Below, in pieces: positions 1 to 7,484 of a stretch of DNA of 20,370 nucleotides (position 1 is its first letter; every line of letters starts with the position of its first letter). Source of the DNA: Deinococcus ruber (lineage in GTDB: Bacteria > Deinococcota > Deinococci > Deinococcales > Deinococcaceae); the NCBI RefSeq assembly GCF_014648095.1, contig NZ_BMQL01000071.1:1-20370 (forward strand), in the 5' to 3' direction. The notes under the pieces are model-generated. The model was not told where the DNA came from and did not search any database. It saw nothing but the letters and a program-made list of their open reading frames with translations. Made by a program: the position numbers and the translations under genes.

Positions 1-57
1 TGCCAAACCTGGGTCATAGCCCCAGGCTAACCTGTCCCCAAATTACGCAGGTATCAA
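1..57. repeat. Partial MITE-like element, one terminus only
   Basis: The end of this segment (40-57) is an imperfect inverted copy of the 18-bp terminus TTGATACCTGCATAAGTT seen at the other two elements, followed by TA at 58-59. Read on the minus strand, it continues past the terminus with GGGGACAGG, which resembles the GGGACAGC next to the left terminus of the copy at 18494-18626. The rest of the element would lie left of the window, so neither its length nor the second terminus can be seen. It could also be a solo end left by a deletion. Confidence 0.55.
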
Positions 58-100
58 TAATGGAGACGCTTGGGCAGCAATGCACCTGGCTTGAAACCTA

Positions 101-211
101 TTGATACCCGCTTAAGTTGGAGACAGACGATCGGACATATTCCCGCAGTGGCAACCTACTGCCTTGCTGACCGTCTGTGTGCAAGGCGTCTCCGATTTAT
201 GCAGGTAGCAA
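101..211. repeat. 111-bp MITE-like element with TA duplication
   Basis: The segment begins TTGATACCCGCTTAAGTT and ends in an imperfect inverted copy (minus strand TTGCTACCTGCATAAATC). TA lies on both sides (99-100 and 212-213). Inside the termini GGAGAC is also inverted, so the arms pair over about 25 bp. No coding capacity is seen. TA duplication and preference for CTAG-like sites are typical of IS630/Tc1-mariner transposases, so this is probably a non-autonomous derivative mobilised in trans; no such transposase is in the window. The flanks 90-98 and 214-222 are themselves inverted repeats, so the insertion split a palindrome. Confidence 0.75.
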
Positions 212-220
212 TAGGTTTCA

Positions 221-253
221 AGATCAACATCACAGCAGCCCTGCTCTTGATCT
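221..253. other. Weak imperfect hairpin beyond pglD
   Basis: AGATCAA at 221-227 pairs with TTGATCT at 247-253, and AGCAG at 234-238 pairs with CTGCT at 241-245, leaving an asymmetric internal loop. It lies about 95 bp past the end of the leftward pglD gene, where a terminator for the operon would be expected. There is no T-tract on either strand, so a terminator role is only a possibility. I see nothing else in 254-346. Confidence 0.2.
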
Positions 254-346
254 CATGAGATTGCCAGATGCTTGAAAGACTCGCTTAACTGCAACCTGCT
301 GAGAATAATCCTGATACTCATGTGATAGGTGGTGATGAGGATTGCC

Positions 347-1015
347 TTACTCAAGATGCCAATTGACTGCTCGTTCTTTAATCGGCTTGGCTGGAGCACC
401 GACAGCTGTAACATTGGCAGGGAGAGGTTTAGCAACGACCGCCCCAGCGCCAACAATACTCCAACTCCCTATTTCAATTCCCTGAATGATTGTCGCATTT
501 GTACCGATATCCGTACCTTCACCGATGGTGACATTTCCACTGACATTCGCGCCAGGTGCAATGGTGACGTAATCTCCTACAACATCCTCGTGAGCCACGG
601 TCGCGACAATATTGATCAAGACGTGGTTACCGATCATTAGATCAGTCGTTGCAACAACGCCGGCACAGATAACCACCCCTTCCCCCATCTGAATTCGGTT
701 ACCAATGACAGCGGATGGGTGGATCAGCGTCGCGAACTTCGTGTGTCCAAGTCCTTTAATTCTCTCGACAACCTTACGGCGAAGAGCAGGTGCACCAATC
801 CCAACCACGACATGCACATCAGGATGATCAGCAAGCCAACCGATATCTCCGTGAACCAAGGCGTCATGTACTTTCGTGTGATGGAGGGCGGTATTTGCAT
901 CGAGCCAACCCAGAAAATCAAACGATTCCCGAACTGCATTGATGTCCTCAACGAGTTGGTGAAGCTCCCGTGCCAGACCACCGGTTCCGACAATGGCAAG
1001 TTTCTGAATGGCCAT
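347..1015 (-). CDS. pglD: PglD/NeuD-type sugar O/N-acetyltransferase
   Basis: This 222-aa protein has the two-part PglD architecture. An N-terminal Rossmann-like domain (residues 1-95, loop GTGGLARE at 10-17) binds the nucleotide sugar. A C-terminal left-handed beta-helix of hexapeptide repeats (about 97-210) follows, with the segment AHEDVVGDYVTIAPGA containing His142, which aligns with the general base of the family. PglD enzymes use acetyl-CoA in the cytoplasm to acetylate a 4-amino sugar such as UDP-bacillosamine precursor; NeuD relatives O-acetylate sialic acid. It is the last gene of the leftward polysaccharide operon, 74 nt after the WbuB fusion gene, and a -10-like TATTCT sits 5 nt before its ATG, so it may also be transcribed alone. 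The matching aminotransferase is not in the window, so the substrate is unknown. Confidence 0.85.
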   Translation of the reverse strand: MAIQKLAIVGTGGLARELHQLVEDINAVRESFDFLGWLDANTALHHTKVHDALVHGDIGWLADHPDVHVVVGIGAPALRRKVVERIKGLGHTKFATLIHPSAVIGNRIQMGEGVVICAGVVATTDLMIGNHVLINIVATVAHEDVVGDYVTIAPGANVSGNVTIGEGTDIGTNATIIQGIEIGSWSIVGAGAVVAKPLPANVTAVGAPAKPIKERAVNWHLE

Positions 1016-1020
1016 ACCTG

Positions 1021-1049
1021 AGAATACCGGACGTATCGGTACAGGTCAG
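1021..1049 (-). promoter_or_regulatory. Possible leaderless promoter of pglD
   Basis: On the minus strand CTGACC (1049-1044) is followed after 17 nt by TATTCT (1026-1021), and the ATG of pglD comes 5 nt later. The ATG has no good Shine-Dalgarno sequence, only AGG two bases before it. This fits a leaderless transcript of Deinococcus type but is based on a short motif. Confidence 0.35.
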
Positions 1050-1089
1050 CAACATCCGTTCGTGAACGCTGCAATTGACCAGTTTCCTG

Positions 1090-2928
1090 TCAGGGTTGTG
1101 CTTTTTCCGTTCCCAGAAACTCAGGCATGGTGGCATGATTCACGGCACTGACACCTTCTCGCCGAACAACCTTCATCACGGTCAACAGCAGAATTTTCAA
1201 GTCAAGTAGGAAGCTTCGGTGATCAACGTACCAGACGTCAAAATTGAACTTTTCCTCCCACGACAGGGCATTGCGGCCGTTGATCTGCGCCCAACCGGTC
1301 AGTCCAGGTCTGACTTCATGACGCCGAGCCTGAAACGCCGAATAACGCGGCAAATATGCCATCAGCAGTGGGCGTGGGCCAACCAGACTCATCTCGCCTT
1401 TCAACACGTTGAAGAGGCCAGGGAGTTCATCCAGACTGCTTGACCTGAGGAAGCGACCTAGCGGAGTAAGGCGCCTGCTGTCCGGGAGCAGCGTACCGTC
1501 AGGCTGCCGGTCATCCGTCATGGTACGGAACTTGTACATCGTGAAGGGCTGCCCGTTCTGACCAGGCCGGATCTGGCTGAACAGCACCGGCAGGCCAAGG
1601 TATCGCCGAACCACCAAGGCCAGCATGGCCATCGGCACACCTAGCAGCACAAGAGCGGCAGCGGCAGCCACCAGATCAAAGGCCCGTTTCACGCTGTCAC
1701 CGGATCGGTGCAGCCGTGCGACTCGCGAAAAAATCTGCACAAATGCTGCAGTTCCGCGCGTCAGCGACAACTCTTCCCAGTAATAGGTTTGCCCTGACTG
1801 CCCCATCGTCTGCCGCTGATCGGCCCTCAGCAGGATCAGGCGCTCGACAGCCTGTACCAACGCTGCCACCACTTCCGGCTCGAAAGCTACCCCGGCACGT
1901 GCCGCCTCAACCATCTGTGCCGCGTCGCCACGAACACCCATCAGAATGGGCTTGCCCGCCCTCAGATACGCCTGTGTTTTGGACGGAATGGTAATGGCAA
2001 ACAGCGGATCGTCTTTCAGATGCACCAGCAGCGCGTCAGCCAGCTGGAGCAGTTCACCGATCTCGGAGGGTGGGCGGCGTGGCAGGAAAAGCACATTTTC
2101 CAGCGCCCTGAGCCGCGCTTCTTTCTGAAGCCGCTCCACTTCGATTCCACCGCCTACCAGCACGAAACGTACTTCAGGGCGCTGGACGTGCAGCTGCTCA
2201 GCAGCGGCCAGTACGATGTCAAGGGCCTGCGCTTTTCCCATCGTTCCAGCAAAGACGATGTTGAAGGTGTGCTGCAAGCCGAGGTCGCGGAGCCGTTCTG
2301 GCGCAGGCGGGGTCAACTGAATCTGTTGCTCGTCCGTCCAGTTCGGTATCACGGTGATCTTCTCAGGTGGAACGCCCCGTTCGATCAGCCGTGTCTGAAA
2401 ACCTCCCGAAAGCACCACCACATGAGCGGCGTTGCGGTAGACCACCTGCATGAAGCGGTGCACGGCGTTCAGGATGGCGGGGCGTTCCATCATACCTGTC
2501 GCAGCCAGGGTGTCGGGCCACAGATCCTGTATGTCGTAGACGAAAGGGACACCCTTGAGCAGCCGCAGCAGCAGCGCGGGCAGGGCTGCCGTCGCAGGCG
2601 GGTGGTACACGTAGGCTACGTCGGGCCGCTTCAGGAAGAGCGCTCCGATAGCGGCACTGGCGGCAAATGACAGGTAATTCAGCGCACGCTTCGCGCCCGA
2701 CTGGTCATGGCTGGGATACAGGGGGACCCGCAACACCGGAATACCATCCATGACTTCACGCTGGAAAGCCCGTACTCGGTAACCAGGGTAGACCTTGCCG
2801 CCGGGGTAGTTGGGAAAGCCGGTCAGTACTTCAACGTCATGTCCCTGCCTCCGCAGCTCCTGGGCGAACAGCAGGCCCTTGAAGGTCGGTTCAGGGTCAA
2901 ACCACTGAGTGATCAGAAGGATTCGCAC
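1090..2928 (-). CDS. wbuB: WbuB-like GT4 fused to PglC-type phosphoglycosyl transferase
   Basis: This 612-aa protein joins two enzymes usually encoded separately. Residues 1-405 are a GT4 glycosyltransferase of the WbuB group: start MRILLITQWFDPEP, GFPNYPGG at 37-44, YDIQDLWPD at 131-139, and donor-site IPSK at 314-317. WbuB is the L-FucNAc transferase encoded beside fnlABC in E. coli O26. Residues 411-600 are a bacterial sugar transferase: one hydrophobic N-terminal helix (415-440), YKFRTM at 465-470, the catalytic Asp-Glu pair at 500-501 in SSLDELPGLFN, and LVGPRP at 515-520. That class transfers a sugar phosphate to undecaprenyl phosphate at the inner leaflet. Its start is GTG, with GAGGA overlapping the TGA stop of capG. 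The fusion suggests that the first two steps of repeat-unit assembly are physically coupled. The sugar loaded by the C-terminal half is not predictable here. Confidence 0.9.
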   Translation of the reverse strand: MRILLITQWFDPEPTFKGLLFAQELRRQGHDVEVLTGFPNYPGGKVYPGYRVRAFQREVMDGIPVLRVPLYPSHDQSGAKRALNYLSFAASAAIGALFLKRPDVAYVYHPPATAALPALLLRLLKGVPFVYDIQDLWPDTLAATGMMERPAILNAVHRFMQVVYRNAAHVVVLSGGFQTRLIERGVPPEKITVIPNWTDEQQIQLTPPAPERLRDLGLQHTFNIVFAGTMGKAQALDIVLAAAEQLHVQRPEVRFVLVGGGIEVERLQKEARLRALENVLFLPRRPPSEIGELLQLADALLVHLKDDPLFAITIPSKTQAYLRAGKPILMGVRGDAAQMVEAARAGVAFEPEVVAALVQAVERLILLRADQRQTMGQSGQTYYWEELSLTRGTAAFVQIFSRVARLHRSGDSVKRAFDLVAAAAALVLLGVPMAMLALVVRRYLGLPVLFSQIRPGQNGQPFTMYKFRTMTDDRQPDGTLLPDSRRLTPLGRFLRSSSLDELPGLFNVLKGEMSLVGPRPLLMAYLPRYSAFQARRHEVRPGLTGWAQINGRNALSWEEKFNFDVWYVDHRSFLLDLKILLLTVMKVVRREGVSAVNHATMPEFLGTEKAQP

Positions 2929-2937
2929 GCTGTGTCC

Positions 2938-4107
2938 TCAGCTCCGGTGCCAGACGACACGGTTGACGTAATCGGTATAGCTCAGCAAAATACGCAGCAC
3001 TTTGTCCGAGACGTTGGGCATGCTGTAGTCCGCAACCTGACGCAACAAGCGCTCGTTCCCGCGCGGTTGATCCTGCAAAATACGCAGACCCTGCAGGATG
3101 CGTTGTGGCGTCAGGCCCACCATCATGACGCTGGCCTCTTCCATCCCCTCCGGTCGTTCGTGCGCCTCCCGGATATTCAGAGCTGGAAAGTTCAGGATGC
3201 TCGCCTCCTCGGTGATGGTTCCGCTGTCGGAAAGAGTGGCGCGGGCATGCATCTGAAGATGGACATAATCGTGGAATCCGAGCGGCTTGAGAAGCTCCAC
3301 ACGTTCATCAAACGTCAGACCCCTGGCGTCTATTCGCTTCTGCGTGCGCGGGTGCGTCGTCACGATCACCCGCTCTCCATACGTTTTGGCGATCAGGTTC
3401 AGCGAGGCCGCCAGATGATCCAGATTTAGATCGGAGTCGATGTTCTCTTCGCGGTGGGCACTGACCACGAAATACTGTCCTGCCGTCAACTCAAGACGCT
3501 CCAGCACGTCTGAGGCCTCGATCTGCGGCAGATAGTGCGTCAACACCTCGAACATCGGGCTACCGGTCTTGATGATGCGGTCAGCAGGTAAGCCCTCGCG
3601 CAGCAGATACTCGCGGGCAATATCGCTGTAGGTCAAATTGATATCGGCAGTGTGATCAACAATCCGGCGATTGATCTCTTCCGGCACACGCTGATCGAAA
3701 CAGCGGTTGCCCGCCTCCATATGAAAGACTGGAATCTTACGGCGCTTTGCCGGAATGACGCTCAGACAACTGTTGGTATCGCCGAGGATCAAGACCGCTT
3801 CAGGCTGCTCCTGTGCCAGGACGCTGTCGACTTTCATCAGAATGTTGCCGATGGTTTCGGCGGGCGTACCCACGGCTGCATTCAGAAAATGGTCGGGTCT
3901 ACGGACACCCAGATCATGGAAAAAGATTTCGTTGAGTTCATAGTCATAATTCTGACCCGTGTGTACCAGCACGTGGTCGGTGTACTCGTCCAGTCGAGCC
4001 AGTACCCTGGACAGGCGGATAATCTCGGGGCGGGTGCCCACAATGGTCAGCACCTTCAGTTTTTTGATGTTCGCGCTGCCGGAAGGCGCAATCAAGTCAT
4101 TCGTCAT
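2938..4107 (-). CDS. capG: UDP-L-FucNAc-forming 2-epimerase (CapG/FnlC)
   Basis: This 389-aa member of the non-hydrolysing UDP-GlcNAc 2-epimerase family has the GTRPE motif at 24-28, [26 protein letters not shown] and [10 protein letters not shown] in order. Within the family it sits after capE and capF, which marks it as the C2 epimerase converting UDP-2-acetamido-2,6-dideoxy-L-talose to UDP-N-acetyl-L-fucosamine, rather than the WecB enzyme making UDP-ManNAc. The ATG overlaps the capF stop as ATGA, so translation is coupled. The following wbuB-type gene starts 9 bp after its stop. Length is normal for the family. The first 16 residues are an extra low-complexity tail before the first beta strand. 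Confidence 0.92.
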   Translation of the reverse strand: MTNDLIAPSGSANIKKLKVLTIVGTRPEIIRLSRVLARLDEYTDHVLVHTGQNYDYELNEIFFHDLGVRRPDHFLNAAVGTPAETIGNILMKVDSVLAQEQPEAVLILGDTNSCLSVIPAKRRKIPVFHMEAGNRCFDQRVPEEINRRIVDHTADINLTYSDIAREYLLREGLPADRIIKTGSPMFEVLTHYLPQIEASDVLERLELTAGQYFVVSAHREENIDSDLNLDHLAASLNLIAKTYGERVIVTTHPRTQKRIDARGLTFDERVELLKPLGFHDYVHLQMHARATLSDSGTITEEASILNFPALNIREAHERPEGMEEASVMMVGLTPQRILQGLRILQDQPRGNERLLRQVADYSMPNVSDKVLRILLSYTDYVNRVVWHRS

Positions 4108-5219
4108 AGCGGCTCCACCAGTTCGGCCACAGTATCCGGGCGCGCTGGATCAAACAGTTCATGCGTCCAGAACAAGGTCATCAGCGGCGTCGTACCGACG
4201 TTGGTAATGTTATGGGTGTGCAGCGTGGGAATGTCGATGTAGCTGGGCCGCTCACCTGATACCCTGAAGCTCTGAATTTCGCGTTTCAGAAGATGGCGTA
4301 GCCGAATTTCGGCCTCCCCACCCACCACCAGAAAGCGCTCGACCTTGCGGGTATGGTAGTGATTACCGCGGGTAATGCCTGGATGGGTCGTCGATAAAAA
4401 ACTCTGACCTCCGTTGGGACTCTTGATCGCCTCGAACAGACTGCCCCGCGCGTCGGTATGCAGTGGCAGTGACACCGGGTAATGGGTTGGGTACAGGTAA
4501 GAGCGGTAGGTGTTGAACAGGTCACGCCGCAGGTCTTCACGGAGATCAGGAATGATGTGCTGCTGGTACAGAGCATGCATGTCCTGAAGGGTTGCCAGCA
4601 GTCCGAAGACCGTCAATGGGCTGCCATGGACACGGAGATCTCCAGCGTGACGTTCACGGATGAGCTGCTCGAAACGGCGAGCGACCTCTTGTGCATGAAT
4701 CTGTTCGATCGGCGAATCCTGATGTGGCGTCGGGGTCTCACCCGTCGCAAGTTGATAGCAAAACGTCGAAACCACCGAGTTGTAATACGGCCTTCCACCT
4801 TCTCCGAAGACACCCGGCAAGATCACGTTGCTCAGCGAGCCGCCGTGTTGATCCGCCCACTCGCGCAGCACAGCTGTTGCGGCCCGTTTCGATGCGCCGT
4901 ACGCCGTATCGCGCTCGATATGTGTGGAGGAAGAGAAAAGCACATGGGCACGGCTTTCCGTTTGCTGAAGGGCCGACACGAGTTGGTGAGTCAATTCGAG
5001 ATTGATACGCGCCACCATGGCGTCGTCACCCCGATTCATCCCTGCGAGGTGAATCACGGCGTCGCAACCTGACACCACTTCAGGAAGGGTATCGTTTGTA
5101 AAGGTTTCGCGGGTCGCAGCACGAACCGTAACATCCTGAAGACTCCGCAGGTACGCAAGCACGTGGGTGCCGAGCAACCCACCGGCCCCGGTCACTGCGA
5201 CTGTTAGCGGGCGTGCCAT
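4104..5219 (-). CDS. capF: CapF/FnlB bifunctional reductase-cupin epimerase
   Basis: This 371-aa protein has an N-terminal SDR domain (residues 1-245) with the NAD(P) loop GAGGLLG at 11-17 and YGASK at 107-111. A C-terminal cupin (about 250-371) carries the metal-binding cluster TRGNHYH at 283-289 and a second histidine region LHTHN at 333-337. In the S. aureus CapF the cupin carries out C3 epimerisation of the 4-keto intermediate and the SDR part reduces the 4-keto group, giving UDP-2-acetamido-2,6-dideoxy-L-talose. Length and domain order match that family. It overlaps capE upstream by 16 bp and capG downstream by 4 bp (ATGA), so the three enzymes are made as one translational unit. Confidence 0.92.
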   Translation of the reverse strand: MARPLTVAVTGAGGLLGTHVLAYLRSLQDVTVRAATRETFTNDTLPEVVSGCDAVIHLAGMNRGDDAMVARINLELTHQLVSALQQTESRAHVLFSSSTHIERDTAYGASKRAATAVLREWADQHGGSLSNVILPGVFGEGGRPYYNSVVSTFCYQLATGETPTPHQDSPIEQIHAQEVARRFEQLIRERHAGDLRVHGSPLTVFGLLATLQDMHALYQQHIIPDLREDLRRDLFNTYRSYLYPTHYPVSLPLHTDARGSLFEAIKSPNGGQSFLSTTHPGITRGNHYHTRKVERFLVVGGEAEIRLRHLLKREIQSFRVSGERPSYIDIPTLHTHNITNVGTTPLMTLFWTHELFDPARPDTVAELVEPL

Positions 5220-6250
5220 TGTTCCAGTTCTCGTTGGACACTGGGAAGAGAGCGCAGGAGCGTTTCAACCTGAGGCACCGTCAGCCGTTCGGTATTGTGC
5301 GAGGTGTAATCGTCAATCTGCAGTTCTTCCAGGTTACCTTCGGTGAAATATTTGGCGTAGTTCAGGTCGCGGTCGTCCATTCTGACACGAAGATAATCTC
5401 CCATGTCTTCAGAACGTGCAATTTCGCCTGCTGTCGCCAACGTTTCCAGAAGTTTCTCGGCGTGCCGCGTCCCGATAATCTCCACTGGAACACTGGACTG
5501 AAACAGGTTCTTGAGAGCCTGCGCCAGATCCGCCACGGTACACGCTGGCGCTTTCCGGACAAACAGATCACCCTGGTGAGCGTGCTCGAACGCAAACAGA
5601 ACGAGATCAATGGCACTCCGCAGCGACAACAAAAAGCGGGTCATGTTGGGATCTGTGACGGTAAGAGGGAGTCCCTGTTTGATCTGACCAATAAACAGCG
5701 GAATGACCGAGCCCCGCGAGTACATCACGTTTCCGTAGCGCACACAGGAAATCATGGTGTCGCCTGCTCCCAACCTCCGCGCTGCCGCAGTCGCGACCTT
5801 TTCCATCAGTCCTTTGCTCATGCCCATCGCATTGACCGGCATCACTGCTTTGTCGGTGCTCAAGCAAACCAGTGACCGCACTCTGTGAGCAATCGCAGAC
5901 TCGACAACGTTATGGCTGCCCACGATATTGGTCATCACAGCCTGCATTGGAAAGAACTCGCAACTCGGTACCTGCTTCAGCGCAGCGGCATGAAACGCCA
6001 GATCGACTCCATCCATGACCTGATCGACACTGCTTCGATCGCGGACGTCACCGATATAGAATTTGATCTTTGAATTTTTCAACTTCACGCGCATGTCTTC
6101 CTGTTTCAGTTCGTCACGACTGAATATTCGAATCTCCTTAACATCTGTATCCTTGATGAGTTGAAGTAATTCATTTCCAAATGAACCTGTGCCGCCGGTA
6201 ATCAGCACCGTTTGTCCATTGATGTTAGGCAATGCCGTATTTTGTGTCAT
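5204..6250 (-). CDS. capE: UDP-GlcNAc 4,6-dehydratase/5-epimerase (CapE/FnlA)
   Basis: This 348-aa extended SDR of the CapE/FlaA1 group starts the UDP-L-FucNAc branch by removing water from UDP-GlcNAc and inverting C5. NAD-loop GGTGSFG is at 19-25, the substrate-region FHAAALKQVPSCEFFP at about 87-101, and STDKAVMPVNAMGMSKGLMEK begins at 131. The usual YxxxK tyrosine position is methionine (Met142, Lys146), which as I recall is also the case in CapE. I chose the ATG at 6250 because AAGGAG lies 9 nt before it; a longer frame from 6286 adds 12 residues without a comparable ribosome site. The gene lies 61 bp after the GT4 gene and overlaps capF. Confidence 0.92.
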   Translation of the reverse strand: MTQNTALPNINGQTVLITGGTGSFGNELLQLIKDTDVKEIRIFSRDELKQEDMRVKLKNSKIKFYIGDVRDRSSVDQVMDGVDLAFHAAALKQVPSCEFFPMQAVMTNIVGSHNVVESAIAHRVRSLVCLSTDKAVMPVNAMGMSKGLMEKVATAAARRLGAGDTMISCVRYGNVMYSRGSVIPLFIGQIKQGLPLTVTDPNMTRFLLSLRSAIDLVLFAFEHAHQGDLFVRKAPACTVADLAQALKNLFQSSVPVEIIGTRHAEKLLETLATAGEIARSEDMGDYLRVRMDDRDLNYAKYFTEGNLEELQIDDYTSHNTERLTVPQVETLLRSLPSVQRELEQWHAR

Positions 6251-6311
6251 TCTTGCTTTCTCCTTATAGACGCCCTCTCCTTCCAAGGCACGTCATTTCC
6301 ATAGGGGCAAC

Positions 6312-7451
6312 TTATCGGCCAGTCGTCTGCAACAGATCGAGATTTTCCTGCAAAGCATGGTGGTCTTCTGCCACCCGTCTCGCATACGCCTGGCAGGCAG
6401 CGGCGCGCTCCAATTTGCGTTCAGGCGAGTCCTGCAGGAGGGCCAGCACAGCGTCGGCAAACTGCTGGGGATCGGAAAGTGGCAGAACGTCTCCTACCCC
6501 TGCACTCCTGAAATCTTGCCACGAAGTTTGATCACTGAGCACCACTGGACAACCTGCCGCCAGTGACTCCCAAATGACGTGTCCATAATTTTCTCCAAGA
6601 GTGGGGAAAAGAAAGACATCGTACCCGTTAAGTATGTTGCGCACTTGATCGTAGGGAACCACGCCTTTGTACTCCGCATGAATATGCACGGGAAGCTCCA
6701 TCAATGCGTGTTTGCATTTTTCCCAGTATGCCTGATCTTCCAGCGGACCATAAATATGGAAGTCGAAAGGAACCGAGATCCGTTTGAGCACGTCTATCAC
6801 ATACAATAAATTCTTCATGGGGGAAACTCGTGAAATAAATACAACCCGTCTGCGGTCTATGTCTATCGTCGTTGGAATAGCATCGACAAGAGGGGTAAGA
6901 TCAACTGCCACCTTGACGGAGACCGGTCCAAGAGTGCGGTAGATATCCCGTAATTCAAAAATTGTTGATGCCTGGAATGTCGTAACAGATCTAGTAAGAC
7001 CAAAAATCCTGAAAAAACTTAAGTAAAGACGCTTCTTTCTGCGCTTGAGCGCCAGCGCAGCCGATGAGAATTCACCTCGTGGTGCAAGAATGATCGGTAC
7101 ATTAAACGAATTTATCCGCTGGCATATGAGAGCTCTGATCGTAGTTATAGAAAAAAAGCTATTGAGATAAAGGACAGGAATACCATACAGTTTAAGATAT
7201 GTCTTAAAATGACTTGGGTTAAATTGACTTGATGGCAGATATATGACATCAGCCCCGTTGACCTGGTAAATATTATTTATGAAAATATCTCCATACACGG
7301 ATCCATCTATGTCGTAGTTTCTCGTCACTATTAAAAATTTTACTTTTCCGTCTAGGCGCTGCGTCAAGTTAGAGATAGCCGTCACAGGACCACCAGAAAG
7401 TCTGCCGGGGAGATAGTGGTCAATAACAATAAGTATATCATATTTTTTCAA
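6312..7451 (-). CDS. GT4 glycosyltransferase, repeat-unit assembly
   Basis: This 379-aa protein has the two-lobed GT-B pattern. The N-lobe has DHYLPGRLSGGP at 11-22, typical of acceptor-side loops in GT4. The C-lobe has FISRVSPMKN and the donor-binding Glu-x7-Glu in GENYGHVIWES. It would transfer one sugar from a nucleotide donor to the lipid-linked oligosaccharide on the cytoplasmic face; the sugar is not predictable. The start is TTG at 7451, chosen because AAGGGGG lies 8 nt upstream and the protein begins right at the first beta strand. It sits 33 bp after wzx. It is homologous over its whole length to the rightward gene at 13037-14209. The 3' half is more GC-rich than the 5' half, matching the change from AT-rich wzx/wzy to GC-rich capEFG. 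Confidence 0.88.
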   Translation of the reverse strand: MKKYDILIVIDHYLPGRLSGGPVTAISNLTQRLDGKVKFLIVTRNYDIDGSVYGDIFINNIYQVNGADVIYLPSSQFNPSHFKTYLKLYGIPVLYLNSFFSITTIRALICQRINSFNVPIILAPRGEFSSAALALKRRKKRLYLSFFRIFGLTRSVTTFQASTIFELRDIYRTLGPVSVKVAVDLTPLVDAIPTTIDIDRRRVVFISRVSPMKNLLYVIDVLKRISVPFDFHIYGPLEDQAYWEKCKHALMELPVHIHAEYKGVVPYDQVRNILNGYDVFLFPTLGENYGHVIWESLAAGCPVVLSDQTSWQDFRSAGVGDVLPLSDPQQFADAVLALLQDSPERKLERAAACQAYARRVAEDHHALQENLDLLQTTGR

Positions 7452-7484
7452 AAGAATTTCCCCCTTAAAACCCAGCTTGACGGG

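Noticed and set aside
2020..3429. Long rightward open frames at 2020-2670 and 2707-3429
   Set aside because: They lie antisense to the wbuB fusion and capG genes, whose proteins have clear family motifs. The rightward translations look like no family and are explained by GC-rich codon structure.
5213..5875. Rightward 220-codon open frame opposite capE
   Set aside because: It is antisense to well-conserved CapE sequence and has no recognisable domain or ribosome site.
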